From positions 67,857,300 to 67,921,299 of the forward strand of contig NC_134415.1 of assembly GCF_030867145.1 (NCBI RefSeq): DNA of 64,000 nt, given 5' to 3'. Made by a program: the position numbers and the translations under genes. The notes beneath the pieces are model-generated. The model was given only the letters and a program-made list of their open reading frames with translations, ran no database searches and was not told the DNA's origin. This DNA is from Opisthocomus hoazin (taxonomy: Eukaryota > Chordata > Aves > Opisthocomiformes > Opisthocomidae). Of the stretch, positions 12,986 through 26,000 are shown in pieces (within the stretch, counting starts at the first letter, position 1; every line of letters begins with the position of its first letter).

Positions 12986-13886
12986 CTGTCACAATGGAGA
13001 ATACATTCCTTGGTTTCTCATGGAGCAGTAAATGTGATTAGCCAGGTTATGTTCTTTTACCCTTACAGACGTACTGCAGGTTCTGACAAAGGGGTTTTTA
13101 TTATGAAGCACCTGAAGCTATAGTAGTAATATGCTTTTTCCAAAATACCACGCAAAAATTACTCTCCAGAAGAAAAAAAATTGCTTTGTATGATTAATTT
13201 CAAATTGCTTGTTGTGCAACAATTGCTTTTTATAACAAAAATAGTAAAAAAAAAAAAAATCTGTGTTGTTTAATTATTTCTCTAAAAGCAAGCAGGTATG
13301 TTATTTCCAGATAAAGAGATCAGCACAGTTCAAGGGTTAGTTTACACTGCAGTGCAAGCCCAGGAGGGAGGACACCCTTAGGGCACCTGCTACAATTATA
13401 ATAAGCCATTGGCCGAAGGCAAGAGGCATAGGCAGGACCATGAGTCTCATAAGCCTGGATGAATCAGCTACACTCTGAGGCATGAGGGCTGTACTTCACG
13501 AAGGTGAATTTTTAACTCATGGCAGCCACGTGCAGTAAGGTCATCTGCAGTCGTGTGCCCTAATCAGGGGAGTCTGGGCTTGCCCCAAGATAGGTTTGGA
13601 AGCCTGGAAAAGGATGTACAAATGGAATGTGCAAGTACTCCTTCCACAGAGCCCCTTGCACTTCAGCATGGCTTCTGACGTGCTCTCTTAGCCTTTTGTT
13701 CACTTTTTATTCATAGCATTTCAAACCAGAAAAAATAATCCAGTTCCTAGAAATGTTTATTTGACTCCTTACTGTAAATAAATGTCCTGATTTTTGGCAG
13801 AAATATACTGTACCTTCCCAGATTACTCAATAGAAGAGTAATTCCAAAGCAAACTTACTGGTCTTTACTCCTCCTCTTTCTCTCCA
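12986..13886. other. Upstream region of vanin copy B
   Basis: AT-rich non-coding DNA with an A-run near 13247-13259 and no recognised gene or repeat. A short stretch from about 13078 (after TACTGCAG) faintly resembles a decayed vanin exon 2, too weak to call. Confidence 0.4.
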
Positions 13887-13887
13887 G

Positions 13888-13895
13888 TATATATT
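13888..13895 (+). promoter_or_regulatory. Candidate TATA box of vanin copy B
   Basis: TATATATT lies 44 bases before the start codon at 13932 and about 21 bases before the shared block at 13909. That spacing would put a transcription start within the first bases of the block. The equivalent place in copy A (about 2308-2315) has no such motif. An alternative reading is that the AG at 13911-13912 is a splice acceptor and the promoter lies further upstream. Confidence 0.35.
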
Positions 13896-13908
13896 CCGCA
13901 TACCTGAT

Positions 13909-14460
13909 CCAGGAGCTGCGAGGCAGCAGCCATGCTCCCTTCCCAGCCTCTCCTGCACGCTGCGGTGTTTGCACTCGCAGTCCTCCAGGCCCTGGCCTCC
14001 GACACCTTCATTGCAGCCGTCTACGAGCACGCGGTCATCCTGCCAGATGCCACTGACGAGCCCGTTTCTCCCGACGATGCTTTGGCCCTGATGAACAAAA
14101 ACATGGACGTCTTGGAAGGGGCCATCAAGGAAGCCGCCCAGCAGGTACTGGGTGTATCGGGAGCATTGTTAATCAGTGTTTCCTGCTCCTGCTGACCCTC
14201 CTGCTTATCTGTCGATGGGTGAATTCTTAACGGAGCCTGTTGTTTCAGGGTGCTCACATCATCGTGACTCCTGAAGACGGCATTTATGGCTGGCGTTTCA
14301 CAAGAGAAGCCATCTACCCCTACCTGGAGGATATCCCTGATCCGGTGGTGGACTGGATTCCCTGCACCGACCCCACAAGGTGACTCCTTCAGCAGTGACT
14401 GATGTAGTTTCAGATTAGTTCCTCATGGAGTCGTGAGCTGCTCACAATAAATGCCTAAAA
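13909..14460 (+). repeat. Near-identical block 2 (vanin exons 1-2), pair of 2329-2880
   Basis: Second member of the pair, offset by exactly 11580 bases with no indel over about 550 bp. Similarity stops abruptly on the left at 13909, just after the unrelated promoter DNA, and on the right near 14460 inside intron 2. Confidence 0.93.
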
Positions 14461-17400
14461 ACAGCTGGTTTTTTAATGCACTAAACCCCCCAATTGCTGC
14501 AGAAATGAAATGCGTCAAAAAGAACTCTTAATTAAATGGTAATGGGAGTATGCAAAGTAAAAAGCATTGAGACAATCTCATTTTGAAAAATTGCAAAAGG
14601 AGGAAAATAAGGAAATTTGGGGCAAAATTGTTATTTTTAAAGCATGCAAAACTTTATCATTTCAGAAAAATTGTGAAAATCTTCTTCAAGTATAAGCTAG
14701 CTTATTATCATTTCAGATGCATAGATTAGATTAGACAAGGTGAGTCAGTCCTCAGCTCATGCGGCCAGTTGATTTCTGAACCAAACTGCACAAAACACTG
14801 CTCCAATTCAGCCTCTTAGACAGTCTGCTGTGTTACACGGGGCTGCTCTGAGTCTGTGCCAGCAGGGGACACCAAGGGGACCGGGCTCATTTCTAACCTA
14901 AGTTTTTTCTGAGGCTTCATGAAGCTGGATTTCAGGAGTCCTCAGCTCTGCAAATTCTGTGGCTACTTTTTACTAAAAGCATAAGGCTAAGGTTTAAGTT
15001 GCCTTTAACAGAGTGAAGAGTCTTAAAAATGGCTAAAAATCGTGACTTAGGTCTGTCTGAAAATATATCTTCGAGTTATTTTAAGTTTATATTTGCAAAC
15101 TGATTTATTATCTCTCTTGCTTTCTGAAGCTGTTCTTATCTTTGTATCTGTGTTAGCTGGGAATTGTATCCACAAAGAAGATAACTTCATCTTTTTACGG
15201 GTACAGGAAAGAAGAGCATAGGGAGACAGTTTTTTAAAGCTAAAAGAGACCAGCAATTTAAAATTATGCTATGAACAGAGAAGAAAATGAACAAAATCCA
15301 TTATTTGGTCTATACCTTTTTCTGCACCCCAGGGATATGCAGTTAGTGGAACGGTAATCTTGAATGCCTTTCTTCCACAGCTGAACTTAAACTTGTCAAA
15401 TTTTTTTAATTTTTCTTTCACCAAAAATGCATTAGATTTGCTCCTGCTCCAGTGCAGGAGCGACTCAGCTGCATGGCCAGGAATAACTCCATCTACGTGG
15501 TTGCCAACATCGGGGACAAGAAGCCGTGTAATTCCAGTGATCCCAGCTGCCCCAGCGACGGTCGCTATCAGTACAACACCAACGTTGTCTTTGACCCGCA
15601 GGGGAAACTGGTGGCTCGCTACCACAAGGTAAATCGGCACTTCAGCATCACCCCATAACTGATTATCAGTATACTATTCATCTCTCTGGCACCAGTTTCA
15701 GATTATACAATAATTTTACATAATTGTAGAGAAACAACCAATCCATGATGATCCAATGCAAGGATCTTATGGCCAGAAGGAAAAGCAGGCAAGTGCTTGA
15801 TCGATCAGGCACTATCCTCAGGAGCACCGCATCTGCAGAGCTTATGCCGGATACCAAACACCAGAGGGCTGCGTTTATGATAGTAAATGGGAAAGAAGCA
15901 GAGACAGAGTTTTCCATGCTCAGTAAATGTCAGCTGTCCTTCAGCACAGTTTTGCCAAGGCGGATAGCTAGGCTTTGCTTCCAGGAGGCTGCAGGGGCAG
16001 AGGCTCAGCTGCACGGGTGCGAACCTGCTGTGCCAGTCAGCTCAGGTATCTCAGCCCCCTGCTTTGCCTTTAAGCCTGTCTTGAAAAGTAGCTGTTCATA
16101 ATCTTGCCTTATTTTTAGTTTCTAATATGCCATTTTCCTTACCTGCAGTACAACCTGTTTAGAAGAGAAACTCAGTTTAATTACCCTAAAGAGCCAGAAG
16201 CAGTCACTTTCGAGACACCCTTTGGGAAGTTTGGCATTTTCACTTGCTTCGACATCCTTTTCCGTGAGCCTGCCCTGGCCCTGGTGAGCGAGCTGCAGGT
16301 GGACACCGTACTCTTCCCGACAGCTTGGATGAATGTCCTGCCGTTCCTGACCGCTATTGAGTTTCACTCTGCCTGGGCTATGGGCATGGGTGTCAACTTG
16401 CTTTCAGCAAATACTCACAACACCAGCTTGGCAATGACAGGTGAGTTGCCTTTGGGAAAAGGGAAATTGTTTCCAGAGTACTGGATTCAGAAGCAGGCAA
16501 AAACATTTTATGAACAGCAAACTCTTTGGAAAATACTGTTTTAATCAGATTGACAACATTCTTGATGTTGTATTGAATACAGTAAACAGCTTCAGGGAAG
16601 GAAATGTTGAATATTCTGGGAGAGGTAAAATTAGAAAGAGTTTGACATTAAATTTTGATATTTCAAAAGTGATATTTTCTTTAAAAAATAACACACTTTC
16701 ACTTAAATTTTCAGCCTCTCATGTAGAAGCAGCATTTTTTGTTTAAAATTCAATCATAAATTAAATGGAGGAAAAAATGTTATAAGCAAAACTTAGTAAC
16801 TCAAAAACAAGGATTACTGGATAAAATATTTTGAGGTTTTTGTTGCTGCTGAAGAATTAGAGATATTTATATTTTTATTTGAACTGAATAGATATTTACT
16901 GCCATTTTTTTTCTGTAAACTGAGAAAATATTGCTGTAGCTGCATCTGTAACTCTTCCCTGAAGCAGAAATGAAAGCCACAAAGGAACATTTTTTCCTGT
17001 CCTAAATAGATTGAGCTGAGTTTAGGCCACAACCCTGGGTTTCCTTCTGTGAAACGTCATTACCCCCATGGTTTCCTTCTTCAGCAAATCATAGAATCAT
17101 AAGTTGGAAAAGACCTCTAAGATCATGAAGTCCAACCATCCGCCCAACACCACCATGCCTGCTAAACCATGTCCCAAAGTGCCACAGCTACACATTTTTC
17201 ATACACCTCCAGGGATGGGGAATCAACCACCTCCCTGGGCAGCCTGTCCCAATGCCTGACCACTCTTTCAGTAAAGAAGTATTTCCTAATATCTAGTCTA
17301 ATCCTCCCCTGACGCAACTTGAGGCCATTACTTCTCGTCCTGTCGCTATTGAGCTAAGTTCTTAAAAAAAAAAAAAAAAGGGATGGTTGTGTGTCAAATT

Positions 17401-19785
17401 GCCATTTAAGACTCAGATTCAAGATCCAGTGAAGCACAAAACCTGTGTTCAGGTCATGTTTTTACACCATGATGGATATTTTAGCAGTTCTGTGCTTTAA
17501 AATTCTTCTGAAATTCCCCGTAATGTGTTGATTGAAAACAGCATCATCAAAAAATCTGGCCAGTGTGGCATGGGGCGCGGCTGGCCCCCACACCAAGTGG
17601 TGCTGGGGCTGCCGGCTGATGGAGGGCTGGTGTGTGTCCTTGGCAGGCAGCGGGCTGTTCACACCGGAGGGACCCGTTGCCTACCATTACGACAGCGAGA
17701 CAGAGGAGGGACGTCTCCTGCTAGCAGAGCTGAGCGCACACCCCCGTCTTTCCTCCAGCTACCACCCTGTCGTCAACTGGAGCTCATATGCCACAAGCAT
17801 AAAGAAATTTCCAGAAGAAAAAAATACTTTTTCGGGAGCAGTCCGGCGGGATATATTCACTTTCAGTGAACTCAGGCACAAAGCTGGAAATTACACCGTT
17901 TGCCAGGGAGACCTCTGCTGTCATTTGGTCTACCGGATGTCAAACAAGAGCAAAGATGAAGTTTATGTCCTGGGTGCATTTGATGGGCTTCACGGTTCTC
18001 TCATAAAATATCATTGGCAGGTAATTTCTTTTGTAAGGGGTAAGTGTGGTTTGTACATGCCTACATCCCAGCCAACCCCAAACACTGTCCATTTCTGCAT
18101 CATGAGAACTCTTCTTACTATCAAATCTATCTCTCAGCTGTTGAAAGCTTAGCAGTATTTTTCCTTTCTGTATCCTCCTCCCTGCAGATATGCACGCTGC
18201 TCAAGTGCAAGAGCACAGACCTGAACACGTGTGGGCAGCCGGTGGAGACAGCTCAGACCAAGTTTGAGATGTTCTCCCTCAGCGGCACCTTTGGCACCAA
18301 CTACGTCTTTCCAGAAGTGTTGTACAGCGGGGTGCAGCTGGCCCCTGGGGATTTCAAGGTAATGCAACATCCTGGAGCTGTTTGATGCAAGGTTTTCCAG
18401 ACTGTGGTGCTGGAAAAAGGTATGGCAGCAAAGTCCCATCCAAGACTCACTTTCTTTGGTTCTGCAGACCATAACTCAAGGGGACATTTAAATGGATGGA
18501 TTGAATGAATTCTTACTGATGAGAACATATAAATGCTATGGCTGAGAATCTCTTCAGTGTTTTCTTCAGCATATATGCCTTCCCACTTCATGTCCCAAAT
18601 CTGTAAATGGCAGCTTTCACAGAGCTATTTTGTACAGGTTTCTGCTGATGGGCATTTTAGGAAATAAAGAAATCAAATACCCTGAGAATTCTTCCAAGCA
18701 AGAAAAAATACTAATGAGTACTGTGCATAAGAGTAGAAATCCTATGCAGTTAAAAAAGTTGAAAGGGATTTTCAAGGGGTTTGTAGGGTTTATTTTTTTT
18801 ATTTGAAAGTTCATTAACTATTTTTGCCAAAACATATTTTCATTCATAAATCTTCGATTATGTTTGTGTAAGAGGCTAGATAAAACCTTAATTGATTTGG
18901 AAGAGGTATTTAATAGCTTCCAAGAGACAATGAAGACAGTGAATAAGACTTGAAAATTTTTATGGGAAAGAAGGGTGATTTTTTTAAAAGGTAGAAAATG
19001 GAAAAGCATTGCTCTCTTGCAGATTTGTTTTGAATGGGACTTCTGTAAAAACATACACATCAAAGGATTTATTGGTATGCTAAAATATAATCATGGTCTA
19101 ATCTAAAAAACAATTTAATATTTTCTTAAAAAATACATGCTTATTGTTTGTCACACAGGATCTTAAAAAGTTGCACGTGTTCACAGCCTATGAACAACAG
19201 TGATTTCAAATTTATCTGTAAAAAGTAACTAAGAAAAGCAACATACGGCCAGTAACTTGAAATTCTCTACTTCCATCTGGAAATTGTTTGTTTTGGAGAC
19301 TACAGGTCAAAAAAGATTGCAAATTACTGTGCTAGATATGTATATAACCTTCATTGCCATGTATGATTAACTAATGAGAACCTTACAAATACATTTCTCA
19401 CTCTCACCTTTGCATGAGGAGGAAAAAATGACCTTTTTTCTTCCAAAGGTGGAGCTGGAGGAAGTTTTAAAGACCTTCAGGTCCAAGGAAATGTGAGAAG
19501 GCTAGGGCAGAGCCAGAGATAATTCTGGTTTCTTTCATTCTTATGATTGTCTTTTAGAAGTGTTGCATTGAAATATTCAGTGTCTAAGGCCTATTCTTTC
19601 TGTACCATGCAATATTGGTGCTCTGTTAGTGGGCTATCAGCATCATTCTTTCTCCTTTCCACCAGGTGCTACGTGACGGGCGTTTGAAAAGTAAACATGG
19701 CACATCGAAACCGCTTGTAACAGCAACGCTTTTTGGAAGGCTTTATGAAAAGGACCTGCCACACCCTCTGCGAACCTCCCCATAA
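13932..19785 (+). CDS. VNN: Pantetheinase (vanin family), tandem copy B, seven coding exons
   Basis: Exons 13932-14144, 14249-14379, 15436-15628, 16149-16440, 17647-18020, 18188-18358 and 19666-19785 join in frame with GT-AG introns to give 497 aa. Every internal exon has the same length as in copy A. The triad Glu80, Lys179 and Cys212 is kept, so it should be an active pantetheinase. Exon 3 differs from copy A at about 9 of 193 bases, exon 4 at about 10% and exon 6 at about 4 of 171, whereas the exon 5 products share only a little over half their residues. The last exon is three codons shorter and again lacks a GPI-type hydrophobic tail. Copy B has an extra NNS glycosylation sequon in exon 3. 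A CR1 sits in intron 4. It is probably functional, since no break was seen in any exon. Confidence 0.93.
17089..17352 (-). mobile_element. CR1 LINE 3' fragment in intron 4 of vanin B
   Basis: It starts with TCATAGAATCATAAGTTGG, the reverse complement of a CR1 3' end. Recognisable CR1 3'-region text follows, including AATCAACCACCTCCCTGGG and TTGAGGCCATTACTTCTCGT. It is truncated at its own 5' end near a poly-A run at 17364-17379. It lies within an intron, antisense to the gene. Confidence 0.9.
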
Positions 19786-20046
19786 CATATCTCCTTGGTG
19801 TTACACCGTCACCATAGACAGGAGGGGAGCTCTCTGCAGTGATCCACCTCCTCGTGAGCCGTGGCAATTATCCTGTATCATTCCTGTTCTGCAGTCTTGC
19901 TCAGCAGCAGCAGCAGTTGAGTTTATTTAGAAGAAAGCAATGTGATCACTCTGTTGTGTACCTGTATCTGTGGTATATTTTTTTAATAGGGCTCTAGCCA
20001 GTGCAACTATTTTTTAGTACGAATTCTCTGTCATGTGAAATCTTTA

Positions 20047-20052
20047 ATTAAA
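20047..20052 (+). terminator. Possible polyadenylation signal of vanin copy B
   Basis: ATTAAA, the common variant signal, occurs in a small tandem repeat of CTTTAATTAAAT about 260 bases after the stop at 19785. No canonical AATAAA is nearer. Confidence 0.3.
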
Positions 20053-23000
20053 TCTTTAATTAAAAATCATTGTTTTCCCAAAGACATCATGTAGATTGCC
20101 AGGACAACACTAGAAAAAAGACTGATACTGAAATGTGTGAAATGTGGAGTTTGCCAGTTTGCTGCAGAACAAATCTTTTCCAAGGAAGCCTTTATGTCCC
20201 CTTTGACCCTTTCTGTTTTTCAGACTGCATAAGCACGGAGTGTCCGTGTTTCTCAGCCTTGCTCACCAATCGATAGCGCCTCCCTTATGCTCAATGGGCC
20301 TTGGCCCCATGCTCACCATGGGACTGTACAATGAAGAGAAAAACAGATTTGAAATGGGTTTAGGTGTAGCCTTAAAGAGAAAGTGGTCCTCCACAGCCCA
20401 CTCAGGTGCTGAGTCTGGATGAACTCTGTGAAGCATCTTCAGTTCTGCAGTCCCTCTAAGCTTGCATTGCTTTGTGCATGGCGTACGCGTGCTGGGGCCA
20501 ATGCACTTCGGATCAGACTTACCATATAAACAAATGTACCAACACATTCTCCTGCATGTTTGGACAGTTTCTTCAAAACTGTGAAAACATAGGAAATAGG
20601 CAGTATTTTAATACCTGAAACACATTTGACCATGTAGCGTGAGAAATGGGCATTACATGGGACTTCTGGCAATGACACATATAGCCTGGCAGTCCTGGAC
20701 CTGGTGCGTGTCTATCACGTTCTGCAGCAAACAGGCCTCATTCACACCACATAAGGCTTGGAGTGGTCCCTCCCTCAATAGTTATCCCATAATCTTCTGT
20801 GTCTACTGCCCTTCACATCACTGTTATACAGCCTGCACCATACTCAGCACTGAGCTGCCCTGAACGTGGCACATAAACACTCTGTGGCTTCCCACCCCAT
20901 GCACACCAACGTATGTTATCCAGAAGCTGTTGAAATCACAAGATTTCTGTTTCCCGTGTGCCACTGCTCCTTAGCACACAACTTTGGAGGCTCCTTCCAG
21001 GACTTGTTTCATCCTGGAAATAAAAGAGCTGAGCTCATACTCAGGGGAAGGACTGCACCACTTGGGAGCAGTTATTCAAGACAGGCAGAACCCTGAGGTC
21101 GTACTTGCGGTGGCTTGTCCAGCACCCCACCCTTTTCTCGCCTGACTTGTGGTGGTAACCCAGACTAGTCTTTCATAGAGGAGGCTTTACTCAAGAGAGA
21201 TATGACCAACCTTTGGCCGTACTAATCCCACGTGACTGTTGGGTGTGTAGTGCGTACGGGGTCCAGAATTCCAAGATACAGAGGACCACGCTGCAGGGTG
21301 GGAGCTGCTCCTGCTTCCCAAGCCACTCTTGTACACTCCAGGAGTCCCTTGTCTGGCACATGAGGAGCAACAGTTTGGGAAGGGCAAATGAGGCTCAGCC
21401 TGCTGGTTATGATGGTTTGCGGTGTCACCCCCTTAATCGCACCGGTCTGTTGGTTTGCGCTAGGGTCAGCACAGCAGGCACACACGGTGGAAAATGTCCA
21501 TGCAGCAGCTTTGCCCTGGGGGTGGTCCCCACGGTGGTGCTTCCCCATCCATCCTTGGTGCTGCTCACTCAGCTGTCTGCCCCAGAGAGGTCAAGGAGAC
21601 GCTCTGAGAAAGGCAAGCACTACCCTGACACATAAAGTCCAGTACTGAATAATATCCTAAAATGTTTTTTAAATTCCAAATATAATTCTTTCTGCTGCCC
21701 ATGGGGGGTGGAAGGCCGCTGCCTCCTGCAGCCCTCTCACCTTGAGAGCCCTGCAAGAGAGCAAATGTGGGCGCGGAGCCGGCGTTGCACTACCTTCTCG
21801 TGTGCCTGCCGCTCACCACCACCTCCCCCTTCACTGCCCTTCAGGAAAAACATGCTTTTATTACCTGGCCTAGAATTCCTCATGTGGAAAATTAAAAAAA
21901 ATCGGAACCGCTACCAGAGTGACATGTGAACACAATTTGACTTTTTTTTGTCGTGGTAGTCAAATAATTTGATTAAAATATTTTTTCACTGGTTGGCATC
22001 AATAGCTTTACATGCTAATCCACGAGAAAGAAGAATCTATGATTCTATGATCTTGGGACATTTTAGAGAGAAATGCCTCACAGAGGCATCAGTGGCACTC
22101 TTGAAACAAACAAATACTTTGCCGGTTGCTGGTACTCTAAATCCTGAGTACTTCACGTACTCCAAATGGATGCGGAATTTATAAAAATCTTTCTGAAACT
22201 GAAGAGGAATACAGTTGGGTGACCTGAATTGAACAGAATTGTAGACATTAATCTTATTATTACTAAGTTTTATCATTCTCCTATCAGGTTAAACTTCCCA
22301 AAAATATCTGTAGCAATGGAATCAGTGAGAGTTCATCAGTGTTAATGAAATCGGGCCCCTGGGGAGATAACTAAACTTTAAAGAAATATTTTTCTTCAAT
22401 TGAACAATATGCCACATTCTACTCCTCATTGCTATTCAGGCTGTGATAATTGAATGTAAACATCTGTCACATATCACTTGCTGGCATTTCCCAAGTATGG
22501 AGAACTTTCCAGATACATGCAGATCTGTCTGTCTTAGGTTGTCAGAGCTGGAAATGGGTAGGGTACAACTGACATCATTGCTAGTTAAGTAGCCTACAGT
22601 ATACCGGGAAAGGACTCTCGAACCTCATTCCTTAGGGATGTAGAAATCCAGGATTCTTTGAAAATTACACTGAAACCAAATTTGAAGAATGGTTGACCTG
22701 TAGTTTTCAAGATTTGCTGCACAGCTTTCCTCTCCCTGAGAGGGTAATGAGGGTGCCATAAAACGGACCAATGAGGACTTTATTAATCCCTTTCTCATTT
22801 CTTCTCATAAAGCAAGAATTTAACCAAGCAGAGGATGAAGTTACATGGACCGCTGCAGCAGTTTCAGAATAGCTCCATCACATTAATGTGCAAGGACCAT
22901 GAACCCTGCTTTTGGGTAAGGGATCCCTGGAAAAAAAAACAACCAGATCTTCAGCTGAGGAACTTGGTGGTCACAGTGACTAGATGAAGTTCAGTTTTAG

Positions 23001-26000
23001 GAAATGTGAGTTTTTGTAATAAAGGCCAATTTCAAATGATGCCAATTACAGAAAACTTCAGAATACAGAAGCAGAGAGATAATGAATGACCAATGTGATA
23101 AATCACATTCATGTAAAATTGTTTCACTTGAATTCACGGAAGGTTAACTAGCTATGCACTTCCTTTCCTACCTACTAGGTGGGTGTTAGAAAATAGAGAA
23201 TGTTAGCTCATCTTTAGGAAAAAAAAAAAAGGCCTCTCCTACATTTTCTGATGGGACGGAATTTGAGTTTCTGAAAGAACTGGAGTGATTACTGACTCTG
23301 GGACAGATATGCCTAAGGAGAAGAGCTGAATTAACTTATATGTAACTCACTTCAATGACTCCACCTCAAAAGCTGCTCCAGATGGTATCCTAATGAACCG
23401 CATCCTTTTCTGAGCTGGAAAAGCCTGTTCTTCACATGTCAATATTTCTTCCTTATATCTTGATGCTGGCCAAAGTAAACAAGACCCACCTGTACACGGT
23501 GTTTGTGATCACACAGAGAGAGAAACAAGTCCTTAACAGATTTTACTGATGCAAGGCTTCAGATGAAGGTAGAAAAATACTGCATTAAAACAAGTGTGAT
23601 CCAAACCTTACAGTTGATTTAAGTAAGACTGGTAACAACAACTTTAGCAAAACTTTAACTCTGAATAAAATCTAATGTACTTTATTGTACATATTGCATT
23701 AAAGCAAGCAAACCGTGAGCAAAAATGAAGTGACAGTATCTTAGTAATCTGGTTTTCTTTTTAAAGAGAGCACGATACTACAGCCACGTCCTTGTATGCA
23801 TATTTTGGTCATCATAACCTCAAATTATCCATTACATAATGTGGAAGAGCGAGGTGCAGTCAGAGACTGTGCAACTGTTAGCTCCAGTAATACAATACTA
23901 ATTGTTAATGAACAACATGTGTTATCATAGGTGAACTACTGGCAGTATGGGACACTGTTCGTAAGCACACAGAATCTCTGCAGATATAGTGAATGATAGA
24001 CAGAACAACCATGACTTGGGTTTGAATTGAAGAATTCATACATTTCTAATTAACCAAGAACCAAATTATAACCCCACCTCATCCAGACAGTGTTTGCAAT
24101 GTCACCATCCACTATCAGGGCAGAAAACCTGAAAAAGAGAAAGAACTTGCACAGGTCAATAAATACAGCAGCAATTATTATAAGGCTTACCACAGCTAAT
24201 ACACTTTCAGTTTAGAAAAGAATTCAGAAGTAGCAGAAGCACTTGTAATCTCCATTTTTTGAAAGTATTGAAATGTTTCTTGTAGCTATTTCTTATCATA
24301 AAGTTGTAAGTGAAATACTCCATTGTCTGTTCAGATATTCTCATGGCAGCAGTGAATTTCCACTACAAATATGTACAACATAAGAAATTAATTGTAACTA
24401 CATGATTTTAACTTTGCCTATCCATCTTCATTTGCTACTTCTAATGTTAAAGTTAATTTTGATGAACTCACAGTCTTGTAGCTGTGATGGTGTCAGGATG
24501 CAACAGCAGCAAGGAGTGTAAGAGGCAGCAATATCTTTTAATGTCAGAAAAAATAGTCAAGCTTTAGGAAAGCCCATTTCAGAAAACAGGGAGAATAACT
24601 ATTTGTGCATGGTTGCCCAGCTCGTGTAATTCAAAACATAATAACATAAAACATTTGTAAAAAATAATGGAGTACCTTAGAGACAGCTCTCAAGATGAAG
24701 TGATGACTTTTGTAACAAAATTTTTGAGCATTTACTTCTAAATGAGTGTTAGGAGTATGAGACGCACTTGAATTGATCAAAGTCAATTACATAGAAACAT
24801 TAAGGTCAGTTTTTATAGATGGTTATTTTACTATTCTGCAACTCACCTAGCTGTGTTTTCCAGTCATTTGAGATTGCTTTAGGTACACTGAAAAATGGCT
24901 TTTCAGTTATCGTTTTGGGGTTCTTTAAGCAAAACATGTTGATTTTTTCAGGCAAAATTTTCTTAGTAATTCATGTCAAATTTATGAATGGTTTTGGAAA
25001 AATCTAAACATTCTGCAACATTTATGAAAATCTTAGGCAAAATACAGTAATAATAAGCAGATTTAATGCCTTAGCATCAACTCTGTTAAGGTTAGCAAAG
25101 AGAGTACAGTGAACCTTAGACCTATGCCATTGCTCACCGACTTTTTAGGATACCCTCCCCTGTATTTGTTAAAGACCTTTCTAAGTTTTCCATATAGCAT
25201 TTATTACAGTTCATTACTGTTCTAAGTGCTGCTATCTAATACTTAAAGCTCTCTTTTCTTTTCTCATTTTGTGTCCACTAAGAGGCAGAAATCTTGACTT
25301 CATGCTCTTTTCATTGTGGTCCAATAAAGTCTAATTGCGACAGTGAGTTTGAGCTACTACTGCTAAAATCAGTGGTGGTATATCACTTTGCATCTGCCGA
25401 TTGTGCATCTCCAGAGACAGAGATGTTCTGCATTTACTCGTGAATTCAAACAATCAGATTTTTTTTTTCAGTGTGCCCTGCATGGAGGCTTTCACGCCAC
25501 TCAACTGGGTTTGGTTGGGGATGGAAGCCATCGGCCATGCCTGGGAGCGTTCATAGAGAGGGTGATCCATATAGCAATCATCCTGGCAGAAGTTAGGTGC
25601 ACTGGCCCTGTAAAATCTCCAACATCTTGGTTTGTCACCCAGCTGACAAACTGTACAAAAACTGATCAAAAACCTACCAACCTGTGTTTTGTTCCCATCC
25701 CCTACTTGGTTCATAGTTGTCTTCTCCAGTTTTCTGAGATGTTCTTACACTGAGTTGGCCGTAACGGTTAACATAACATAACCAAACTGCGAAAACACCT
25801 TATAATTCACTCTTGGGAACTTACTGTTCAAAAGAATAACTATGCTTGCCTAAGTAGAAATCAAATATATCTGACATTGAGCTATAAAAGGGAAGAGCAA
25901 ACTGTTAAAACCTGGCCATTGATAGACTGTGATGTACTTCGTGGTAGCTAGACTGACAGATAGAAAGCTTTGGCAGGTGTGGGTAAAAATATATGTGGTG

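Noticed and set aside
13078-13130. Possible exon 2 of the vanin relic
   Set aside because: Only a few bases after a CAG resemble vanin exon 2; no reading frame or donor site supports it.
22036-22052. Possible CR1 terminal repeat
   Set aside because: Two ATTCTATG-like units occur without any CR1 body next to them; could be chance.
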